This document shows, one piece after another, positions 25,858-32,948 of a DNA stretch of 64,000 nucleotides. Under the pieces are notes generated by a model that saw only the letters and a program-made list of their open reading frames with translations, was not told the origin of the DNA and ran no database searches. This DNA comes from JBJXHG01 sp046160865 (GTDB taxonomy: Bacteria; Planctomycetota; UBA1135; GCA-002686595), in the NCBI GenBank assembly GCA_046160865.1, contig JBJXHG010000004.1:30312-94311 (forward strand), read 5' to 3'. A program made the translations under genes and the position numbers. The number at the start of each line of letters is the position of its first letter. Within the stretch, counting starts at the first letter, position 1.

Positions 25858-26852
25858 CACGGTTCGACCACCACGCGGTGCACGAGCTGCGCCTCGCCAT
25901 CGGGATCGGGGCGCGCGGGATCCTTCCAGTACGGTGTCAGCTTGTAGAAGAGCGCGACTTCGATCGCACCAGCGGCCTCGGCGTCCGCGATCGTTTCCTC
26001 GTGCCGCGCGTGCGCGGGCAGCAACGTCTCGACGAGGTCCACTTCGTGCCGGTACGGACTGCGGAAGCGGTAGAGGAAGCGCCACGGCGGAAGCGCTTCG
26101 CCCGCGCGTGCAACGGGCCGCCAGAACAAGTCGCCCGCGCGCGAGCGCTCGTCGGTGGGGAAGTGGTGTCCCGCGCCGACGTTTTCGACCTGGACGAGCA
26201 CGCGCGCTCCGTCGCGCTGCGCCGAGAGTGTGACGGCGCGGCGCACGAGCTGGATGTCGTGGCCGCCGTGCATCGTGTGATCACGGCCGCGATTCGGATC
26301 GCCGCCGCGGAACGGCATGTGGCAATCGATGCAGCCGATGCCTTGCTCGGCGTACTTGCTCTCGCGCCACTGCGTGACCGTCTTGTGCTGATCGTGGCAC
26401 GCCGCGCAGAACTCGACGTTCGCGAGATCGCGCGTCGCCACCGGCCGGCAAGCCGCGTGCGGTGCGTCGATCGTGCCGGCGACCGTACCCGCCGCACCGT
26501 CGGGCAGCAGGTGGCACGCGATGCAGTCGACGCCTTCGGCGCGCCGCGCGCTGCGCGGCAGCACGCGATTCGCGAGACCGGTCTCGAACACAGGACGCGG
26601 CGCGTGGCAGTCGATGCAATCGGTGTTCGCGAAGTCGTTCGAGAGCGCGCGCACGTCGGGATCGTTCCACGCTTGCGCGTGCCACGACACCTCCCACTCG
26701 GCGTACACCTCGGTGTGACACTCGCGACACTGTGCCGAGGTCTGGAATGCGCGCGACTGAGCCGGCGCTGGCTCGGGACGGAACACGAGCATCAGCACGA
26801 AGCACGTGACCGCGATCAAGAGCGAGCCGAAGATCCAGCGCAGCTTCGTCAC
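25857..26852 (-). CDS. membrane-anchored penta-haem cytochrome c
   Basis: A 331-residue protein with an N-terminal membrane anchor (IFGSLLIAVTCFVLMLVF) and five CxxCH sites: CRECH 42-46, CIDCH 79-83, CIACH 110-114, CAACH 149-153 and CIDCH 174-178. Extra His residues (HGGHD, GHHFPTDE) can serve as distal ligands. The arrangement is like the cytochrome c554/multihaem family that carries electrons in the periplasm; the C-terminal third is a beta-rich domain. The GTG start overlaps the stop of the ABC ATPase gene (GTGA). Its coupling to a ferric-iron transporter suggests extracytoplasmic iron reduction or haem assembly linked to iron supply, but this is not shown by sequence. Confidence 0.9.
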   Translation of the reverse strand: MTKLRWIFGSLLIAVTCFVLMLVFRPEPAPAQSRAFQTSAQCRECHTEVYAEWEVSWHAQAWNDPDVRALSNDFANTDCIDCHAPRPVFETGLANRVLPRSARRAEGVDCIACHLLPDGAAGTVAGTIDAPHAACRPVATRDLANVEFCAACHDQHKTVTQWRESKYAEQGIGCIDCHMPFRGGDPNRGRDHTMHGGHDIQLVRRAVTLSAQRDGARVLVQVENVGAGHHFPTDERSRAGDLFWRPVARAGEALPPWRFLYRFRSPYRHEVDLVETLLPAHARHEETIADAEAAGAIEVALFYKLTPYWKDPARPDPDGEAQLVHRVVVEP

Positions 26853-27550
26853 GGCGTCGTTCCTCCGCGGTGAGCGGGCGGCGCGAGCGTGCCGTCGCGT
26901 TGCATGCGCAGCGTCGCCGTCGCGATGCGGTGCGCTTCGTCCGGATCGTGCGTGACGTAGAGCGTCGTCAGCCCGAGGCGCACGTGCAGCTCGCCCAAGC
27001 GATCGACGAGCGACGTGCGCAGCGCCGCGTCGAGCGCTCCGAGTGGCTCGTCGAGCAGGAGCAAGTGCGGCTCGATCGCGAGCGCGCGTGCGAGACCGAG
27101 GCGTTGCGCTTCTCCGCCCGAGAGCTCGCCCGGCCGGCGGCGCTCGAGTCCGGTGAGCTCGACGAGCTCGACGAGCTCACGAATGCGCCGCGCACGCGCG
27201 TCTCGATCGACACGGCGGCAACGCAGGACGAAGTCGAGCGTGTCGTGCACGCTCATGTGCGGCCACAGGCCACCGCCCTGGAAGAGGAACCCGATGCGCC
27301 GTTCTTCCGGCGGGATCAAGATTCGGCGTCCGTCGCTCGCAAGCGCGCCGAACAGGCGCACGGTGCCCGACCGCGGACGCGCGAGTCCCGCGATCACGCG
27401 CAGGAGCGTCGTCTTGCCGCAGCCGGAGGCACCCTCGATCAGCGTGAAGCTCCGCTCGGCGAGCTCCAGCGACAGCGGGCCGATCGAAGTCCCGCGCGCG
27501 AGCTCGACGGTCACGCCCTCGAGCTCGACCGCACGGCCGCTCTTCGTCAT
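26849..27550 (-). CDS. ABC transporter ATP-binding protein (ferric-iron importer type)
   Basis: A 233-residue ATPase with Walker A IEGASGCGKTTLLRVIAGL, signature LSGGEAQRLGLARAL, Walker B LLLLDEPLGALD and H-loop VTHDPDEA. It has no C-terminal regulatory (TOBE) domain, so it is shorter than most FbpC proteins. The ATG overlaps the stop of the permease gene (ATGA) and its stop overlaps the cytochrome start. It energises import of the ligand bound by the upstream solute-binding protein. Confidence 0.92.
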   Translation of the reverse strand: MTKSGRAVELEGVTVELARGTSIGPLSLELAERSFTLIEGASGCGKTTLLRVIAGLARPRSGTVRLFGALASDGRRILIPPEERRIGFLFQGGGLWPHMSVHDTLDFVLRCRRVDRDARARRIRELVELVELTGLERRRPGELSGGEAQRLGLARALAIEPHLLLLDEPLGALDAALRTSLVDRLGELHVRLGLTTLYVTHDPDEAHRIATATLRMQRDGTLAPPAHRGGTTP

Positions 27551-29079
27551 GGCAGAACCTCCAGCCGCTCGCGTCGGAACAACGTCCAAGCGAGCCCCGG
27601 CAGCGCGACGAAGAACACGACGAGCAGCGCCAGCGCCGCGACGAAGTCGTCGCGTCCGAAGTGCACCGCGTTGTAGAGGCGGAACATCACCGTACCGTTG
27701 GCGGCCGGGACGAAGATCGCGGCGTCGATCTCGCGCATCGAGAGCACGAAGACGAGCGCCGCGCCGCCGGCCAGCGCGCCGCGCAACGGCGGTGCGACGA
27801 TCGACGTCAAGCGACGTCCCGGCGACGCGCCCGCGAGCCGTGCCGCGTCCTCCTGGTTGCGATCGAGCATCGCGACCGCGGCGGAGAGCGCGAGCACGGC
27901 GAGCGGCGCGAAGCGTCCGACGAGCAGCACGACGACCATCCACGGCGAATCGTACAACGCGCCGGTCGCGGGCCGATTCCACATGGCGATGTTGCCGATA
28001 CCGAGCAGGATCGCGGGGACTGCGAGCGGCAGCAGCACGGCGAGCTGCAACGCGCGCGCGCGCGAGCGCTCGAGCGCGTGGCCGAGGACGAGCGCGAGCG
28101 GCACGCACACGAGCGCGGCACCCGTCGACACGAGCAGGCTCGTGCGCAGGTTCGCGCGCGCGAGCTCGAACGCGCGCGCGAACGCGGCACCCATCGCCGC
28201 GAACGTGAATCCGCGCGGCCCGCCGCCGGACTCCCAGATCAAGCGCGCGATCGGCGCGATCACGGCGGTGCCGAGCACGGCGAGCGCGAAGGCGAGCGCT
28301 GGCCAGCGCCAGGCGCCGAGCGCGAGCAAGGCAGGCCGTCGAAAGTCGCCGTCGAGCGCGTCGAGGCGGCTGCGCCGGCGCAACTCGAGCGCCGGGATCA
28401 ACGCGGCGAGCGAGAGCAAGACGAGCGGCAGCGCCGCGGCGACGGCGCGGCCGGGATCCTGCGCGCTGCGCCACGTCGCGAACACGTCGTCGGCGTACAC
28501 GTTGTACTTCGGTCCGATCGACGACACGTAGTCGGGCACCGAGAAGTCGTTCACCGCGAAGCCGAACGCGAAGCACGCGGCGCACAGCGCCGACGGCAGG
28601 ACGAGCGGCAGCTCCATGCGCAGCACGGCACGCAAGCCGCCAGCGAGCAGCGCCGCTTCCTCGCGCCGCGCGTCGATGCGCTCGAACGCGCGCGCGACGT
28701 ACATCGAGACGAGCGGAAAGGTGCCGAGCCCGAGCACCATCGCCGTGGCGAAGCCGCCGCGCACGCCCGTGAGCGCGGTCCAGCTGGCGGCGAGGATCAG
28801 CGGCGGCAAGAGCAACGGCACGATGCCGAGCGGACGCATCACGCGTGCACCGATCATGTCCGTGCGCGCCACGAGGAAACCGAACGGTACGCCGAGCACG
28901 AGCGCGATCGCGGCGCTCCCGCCGCCGATCAGCGCCGTGCGTCCGAGCAGCTCGAGCGTGCGAACCCCAAAGATCGCGACTAGGTCGTCCCCGTCGACGC
29001 GTGCGCCCATCAGCGCGATCGGCGCGAGGCCCGCGAGTGCGAACACGATGACCGCAACGATGACGAGCGGTCGACTCAC
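27547..29079 (-). CDS. ABC transporter permease, FbpB-like double-domain
   Basis: A 510-residue membrane protein with two repeated permease halves and about 12 helices, as in FbpB/SfuB iron importers. The EAA-like loops are EEAALLAGGLRAVLRMELPLVLP in the first half and EDAARLAGASPGRRLTSIVAPPL in the second. The GTG start overlaps the stop of the binding-protein gene (GTGA). It forms the channel with the 26849-27550 ATPase. Iron(III) is the likely ligand; thiamine or putrescine importers have related folds. Confidence 0.9.
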   Translation of the reverse strand: MSRPLVIVAVIVFALAGLAPIALMGARVDGDDLVAIFGVRTLELLGRTALIGGGSAAIALVLGVPFGFLVARTDMIGARVMRPLGIVPLLLPPLILAASWTALTGVRGGFATAMVLGLGTFPLVSMYVARAFERIDARREEAALLAGGLRAVLRMELPLVLPSALCAACFAFGFAVNDFSVPDYVSSIGPKYNVYADDVFATWRSAQDPGRAVAAALPLVLLSLAALIPALELRRRSRLDALDGDFRRPALLALGAWRWPALAFALAVLGTAVIAPIARLIWESGGGPRGFTFAAMGAAFARAFELARANLRTSLLVSTGAALVCVPLALVLGHALERSRARALQLAVLLPLAVPAILLGIGNIAMWNRPATGALYDSPWMVVVLLVGRFAPLAVLALSAAVAMLDRNQEDAARLAGASPGRRLTSIVAPPLRGALAGGAALVFVLSMREIDAAIFVPAANGTVMFRLYNAVHFGRDDFVAALALLVVFFVALPGLAWTLFRRERLEVLP

Positions 29080-30107
29080 TTCACGAAGAGCTCCTGCAGC
29101 TCGGCCGTGCGCGGAGCGATCGAACGGCCGACCGCGCGCAGGTCGACCTTCATCACCTTGAACTCGTTCGGACCGCGCACGTGCGCCGGACGCGGCACGT
29201 CGGCGCGCACGGGTACCTGCGCCGACGAGGAGCGCGCGAGCTCGGCCTCGACCTCCTTGCGCAACGCCCAATCGACGAAGCGGCGCGCGGCGTCCGCGTG
29301 TGGCGCGGTCTTCAGGATCGCGATCGTGTTCGGGATCAGCATCGTGCCGACGCCGTCCGCGTCGGGATACACGGCCGCGACCTTCGCGCCGCGCTCGCGT
29401 GCGACGTTGAAGTCGTCGGTGTCGGTCCAGCCGAACGCGACCTCGCCCTCGCGCACGAGCCGCATCACGTGCGCGTTGCCGTTCGCCAAGTTCAAGTCGC
29501 CGGTGCGCGCGAGCTCCGCCGCCTTCGTCACGTAGCGCTTCGCTTCGGTCTCGCCGAGCACTTCGTACAAGGCCGCCATGTGGGTGTTCGTCGTGCCCGC
29601 GAGCGGTCGCGCCATCGCGACCTTGCCCTTCCAGCGCGGATCGAAGAGATCCCACATGCTCTTGATCTCGGCCGGGTCGGCGAGGTCCGTGTTCACGATG
29701 AAGATGCGCGCGCGCGCCGCGAAGCCGGTCCAGCGGTGCTCGGGATCGCGGAACTCGGCCGGGATGTCGCGCGCGCTCGGCGAATCGTAGCTCGCGAGCA
29801 GTCCGTCCTCGGCCATCGCGATCACTTGCGCGAACTCGTTGCTCCAGAACACGTCGCAGCGCGGTCGCGCTGCTTCCTCGCGGATGCGCTGCGCCAGCCC
29901 CACGTTCTTATTGGCCTCGATGTCGAACTCGACGCGCACGGTGAGCCCGCTCTCGCGCTCGAACTGGCGGATGAGCGGCTCGCCGAACTCTTGGTCGAGC
30001 GAGCAGTAGACGGTCAGGTCCGGTTCGGCAGAACAGGCCGCCACGAGGAACGCGACGCAAGCGACGGCCGAAGCGGCGAGCAGGGATCGCCGGAGACGAA
30101 GTTTCAT
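29076..30107 (-). CDS. iron(III)-type extracellular solute-binding lipoprotein
   Basis: A 343-residue lipoprotein (lipobox LVAAC) of the FbpA/FutA family. It begins LTVYCSLDQEFGEPLI, then RCDVFWSNEFAQVIAM, GFAARARIFIVNTDL, GKVAMARPLAGTTNTH and EGEVAFGWTDTDDFN, the normal order for iron-binding proteins. The ATG has GAGG five bases upstream. The paired Tyr that binds ferric iron in FbpA is not obvious here (TKAAELAR lies where it is expected), so ligand identity is inferred from family and operon. It is the first gene of a five-gene operon running to 24358. Confidence 0.88.
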   Translation of the reverse strand: MKLRLRRSLLAASAVACVAFLVAACSAEPDLTVYCSLDQEFGEPLIRQFERESGLTVRVEFDIEANKNVGLAQRIREEAARPRCDVFWSNEFAQVIAMAEDGLLASYDSPSARDIPAEFRDPEHRWTGFAARARIFIVNTDLADPAEIKSMWDLFDPRWKGKVAMARPLAGTTNTHMAALYEVLGETEAKRYVTKAAELARTGDLNLANGNAHVMRLVREGEVAFGWTDTDDFNVARERGAKVAAVYPDADGVGTMLIPNTIAILKTAPHADAARRFVDWALRKEVEAELARSSSAQVPVRADVPRPAHVRGPNEFKVMKVDLRAVGRSIAPRTAELQELFVK

Positions 30108-30476
30108 GTCCTCATCTAGACAGATCGAGGGCGGTGGACACAACCCTTGCGTCCGCATTGCCGTCGGGCGCGAGGCCACGTCCGTTTCGACTCCGAAACG
30201 CCGGCACGGGGCAGAATGTCGCTCGTCGTCGAGATCGCGACGAGGAACCTCATTCGCCTCACGCGATGCGACTCGCCGATGAGACGCTGTGTATCCGTCG
30301 AAGTCGCGGCCTCGGGCACGACGTCGCGGTGCGCGGCTTCGTCGCACGGACGAGCGGGCGACACCAGGACTCGACCTCGCAGTGCGTTGCGCGCGCACAG
30401 GCTGACTCGCGAACGGCGCCTTCCGCAGAGCGCACGCAAGAGAGTCCGAGCGCGTCGGATCCCGGTGCTCGTGCTG
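30108..30476. other. intergenic region without a convincing gene
   Basis: Between the iron-binding protein start and the terminator of the next minus-strand gene. Several frames are open on both strands only because of high GC; none has a domain, signal or Shine-Dalgarno. It should contain the promoter of the iron/cytochrome operon; no Fur-like palindrome was seen. Confidence 0.45.
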
Positions 30477-30508
30477 CGTCGCGTGGCTCCCAAGGAAGCC
30501 ACGCGACG
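30477..30508 (-). terminator. 12-bp perfect hairpin after the coiled-coil lipoprotein gene
   Basis: CGTCGCGTGGCT at 30477-30488 pairs perfectly with 30497-30508 across an eight-base loop. It begins 14 bases after the stop of the gene at 30522. There is no T-run, so it may be a Rho-assisted terminator or an RNA 3'-end stabiliser. Confidence 0.5.
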
Positions 30509-30521
30509 TGCACGCCAGAGC

Positions 30522-32045
30522 TCACTTTGCCAAACCCTTGATCGTGTCGAACAGCTTGAACAGATCGCCGCCGAGGAACCAATAGTGGTCGCGCTCGGAC
30601 AGGTTGTAGCCCCAGCCGACGGACACCAACCCCTGCTTGAACGACACGTTCGCGCCGCTGCCGATCTCGATCGCCGAGTCGCCTTGATCGATGCTCGCGA
30701 CGTGGATGCCGAGACCGGGCTCCCAATCGTTCACGAATCGTTTCCAGAATCCGTGCGGATCGCGGTACCGGTACGACCATTCGATCAGCCCAGCCGCGTT
30801 CGCTTTCCACTCTTTCTCTTGACTCGATCCAGAGGTCGAACGGAACAGGATCAGTTGCGGCCGCACGTGCGGGGTCCATCCGAGGTCGTCGACGTCTAGA
30901 TGGAAGTCGAGCGCATCGACGAGTTCTTCCGCGGTCGGATCGCCGTCGTCCTCGTCGTCGGTGTCGCTGCCCGTCGGCGACGTTCCATTCGTTGACGCTG
31001 GCGGTCCCGAGCCGCCGCCGCCGCCGGACGGTTGGATCACTCGAACGCTCACGTCGAGCTTGTCACCACGCTTCACGCCGGACCCACTCAAGTCGATGTG
31101 CGCGTCGGGCAAGAAGCCGAGCAGCGAGCGACGGATGTTCTCGGCTCGTTGCGTGCGCGCGTCGAGGTTTGCACCTGCTTGATCGTCGGGCTGCTCGTCA
31201 CGCGACGTCGCGATCTGCAACCCGGAAGTGGTTAAGGCGTTGAGCGTGCTCTTGTTCGCGCCGTCCAGGTTCTGAACGGACGTCAGCGCGTTGCGGAGTC
31301 TCTCGGCTTCGAAGAGGCGATTCAGCTTCTCGCCCTCTTGCTTGTTGGCGATCGAGAGCTGCTCCGCCTCCTTCGCCTTGGCACGCAACGAGTCGACCAG
31401 CCTCTGGATTCGACTCGGCAGATCCTGGGGCTCGATCCTCTCCGGCTCACCCGTCGTCCAATAAGGGATGACGAGCTGGCTGATCTCGTTCGCCGAGGTC
31501 GTGCGGCGCGCGACGACCTCGACCTGCATCAGCGGTAGCTCGTGCGAGAGGTCTCTCAGGGTTCTGCCGCCGAGACGAAGGTTCGCGGCCTGCTTCGTTG
31601 CGCTCTTCCGTTCCTCGTCGCGCGCGGCAAAGGTGTTCAAATCGTTCTCACTCAGCGGCGTCGAATCGGACCGCGTGCCGAGCGTGACGACAGAGCGCTC
31701 CAGCTCGTTCAGGGACGCGGCTTCTCGCTCGAGCGCCTTGTAATACTCCTCGACGTCGCGAATGGTCCGCGCGACGTCGTGTTCGAAGCCTTCGGCGAGC
31801 TTCTGATTGTCGAACCGAATGCGCACGACCTTGTTGGCGGCGACGATCTGTCGGCCGCCACCAGGGACGAGGGGTTGCACAGTGCGAGTGCCGTCGAGCT
31901 CTTCGGCCTTGATGTTCAGTTCATGGAGGGCTGGATGGGTCGTCGACTCGTCGGTATGCGCAGCGACGGCCGCGCTCGGTGGATTGGTCGCGACGGCACG
32001 GCATGCCGCGCTGAGCACGAGCCCACTCACGGCGACTCTGGTCAT
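30522..32045 (-). CDS. orphan coiled-coil lipoprotein with beta-rich C-terminus
   Basis: A 507-residue protein starting MTRVAVSGLVLSAACRAV, with lipobox LSAAC. Residues about 60-130 and 215-270 are charged heptad-like helices (e.g. VEEYYKALEREAASLNELE), likely coiled coils. An acidic Gly/Ser/Asp linker (DTDDEDDGDPTAEELVDAL) follows, then a C-terminal region of alternating strands with WEPGLGIHVAS, GANVSFKQGLVSVGWGYN and HYWFLGGDLF, suggesting a membrane-associated beta domain. It is transcribed away from the sigma factor-kinase pair. No family was recognised; an envelope sensor or effector of that system is possible. Confidence 0.62.
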   Translation of the reverse strand: MTRVAVSGLVLSAACRAVATNPPSAAVAAHTDESTTHPALHELNIKAEELDGTRTVQPLVPGGGRQIVAANKVVRIRFDNQKLAEGFEHDVARTIRDVEEYYKALEREAASLNELERSVVTLGTRSDSTPLSENDLNTFAARDEERKSATKQAANLRLGGRTLRDLSHELPLMQVEVVARRTTSANEISQLVIPYWTTGEPERIEPQDLPSRIQRLVDSLRAKAKEAEQLSIANKQEGEKLNRLFEAERLRNALTSVQNLDGANKSTLNALTTSGLQIATSRDEQPDDQAGANLDARTQRAENIRRSLLGFLPDAHIDLSGSGVKRGDKLDVSVRVIQPSGGGGGSGPPASTNGTSPTGSDTDDEDDGDPTAEELVDALDFHLDVDDLGWTPHVRPQLILFRSTSGSSQEKEWKANAAGLIEWSYRYRDPHGFWKRFVNDWEPGLGIHVASIDQGDSAIEIGSGANVSFKQGLVSVGWGYNLSERDHYWFLGGDLFKLFDTIKGLAK

Positions 32046-32270
32046 GGATCGAGATCGAAACACGGAGACTGCTCCTTCGAGCGGCACGATTGCCGGTTGC
32101 ACTGGCAACGGCCGGAGGCTGTCTCTCCGCCACTCTTTCCGTGAATTGCGCTTGAGCCGATGCGCCGCGCATTCGTCGCTGCCTGCCAGGACCGAGGATC
32201 ACGAACTTCGTTGACTTTTCTGGCGGACTCCCGCGCCGCGAACGTTCTCGGACCCGGATGGCAGCGGCGC

Positions 32271-32948
32271 ATGAACGGATTGATTCAAGAGCGACCGGGG
32301 TTGCGAACTATCGAACGTGCGAGTCTGCTATCGCGCACGGTGACGGAAGGGGAGGAGAGAGCTTCTCACCGCGAGGGAGGAGGCGAAGAGCCGGACGGCT
32401 CCGACTTGGAGTCGTCCGTCGAGGCTCTATTGTCGAGGATCCGAGCCAACGATTCCGACGCGCGAGGCGCGCTGTTCACGCTCCTGTACGACGAGCTGCA
32501 CCGTCGAGCGCGCGCCGAAATGAAGAAGCAGCCTCCCGGACTGACACTCCAAGCGACGGCGCTCCTGCACGATCTCTTCCTACACCTCGGCAAGAGCGAT
32601 TGGGTGGATCAGAAGCACTTCCTTTCGGCTGCGTCTCTGGCGATGCATCGCATCCTGATCGACTACGCGCGCAAACGACGGCAGGACCAGCGCGAGGATC
32701 TGCCGGATGGAAACGAGTTCGAAGCGGTGCTGAGTGCGTACGACGATCGAGCGCACGATCTCGAAGCTCTCGATCGCGCACTCGTGCGTCTCGCGACCGT
32801 GGATCCGGTCATGGCCGAAGCCGTCGAGCTGCGCTTCTTCGGTGGCCTCACGGCTCCGGACGTAGCGCGACTCGTGGGCTTGCCGCTCAGGACGTTCGAG
32901 CGGCGTTGGGAGCTGACACGCCGGCGCCTCTACAGGGACATCTCGTGA
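32271..32948 (+). CDS. ECF sigma factor (planctomycete PF07638-like type)
   Basis: About 225 residues. The core holds EALLSRIRANDSDARGALFTLLYDELHRRARAEM, PPGLTLQATALLHDLFLHL, FLSAASLAMHRILIDYARKR, and a region 4 with LRFFGGLTAPDVARLVGLPLRTFERRWELTR. This form is abundant in Planctomycetes and Acidobacteria and is often paired with Ser/Thr kinases. The ATG at 32271 is used; a GTG at 32340 is an alternative, and the first 40 residues are poorly conserved. Its stop overlaps the kinase GTG (GTGA), so kinase and sigma factor are translated together. Regulation by phosphorylation, without anti-sigma factor, is known for related pairs. Confidence 0.87.
   Translation: MNGLIQERPGLRTIERASLLSRTVTEGEERASHREGGGEEPDGSDLESSVEALLSRIRANDSDARGALFTLLYDELHRRARAEMKKQPPGLTLQATALLHDLFLHLGKSDWVDQKHFLSAASLAMHRILIDYARKRRQDQREDLPDGNEFEAVLSAYDDRAHDLEALDRALVRLATVDPVMAEAVELRFFGGLTAPDVARLVGLPLRTFERRWELTRRRLYRDIS

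Noticed and set aside
30134..30541. Plus-strand gene of 135 codons upstream of the lipoprotein terminator
   Set aside because: No motif or ribosome binding site; it overlaps a perfect terminator hairpin and the end of the lipoprotein gene.
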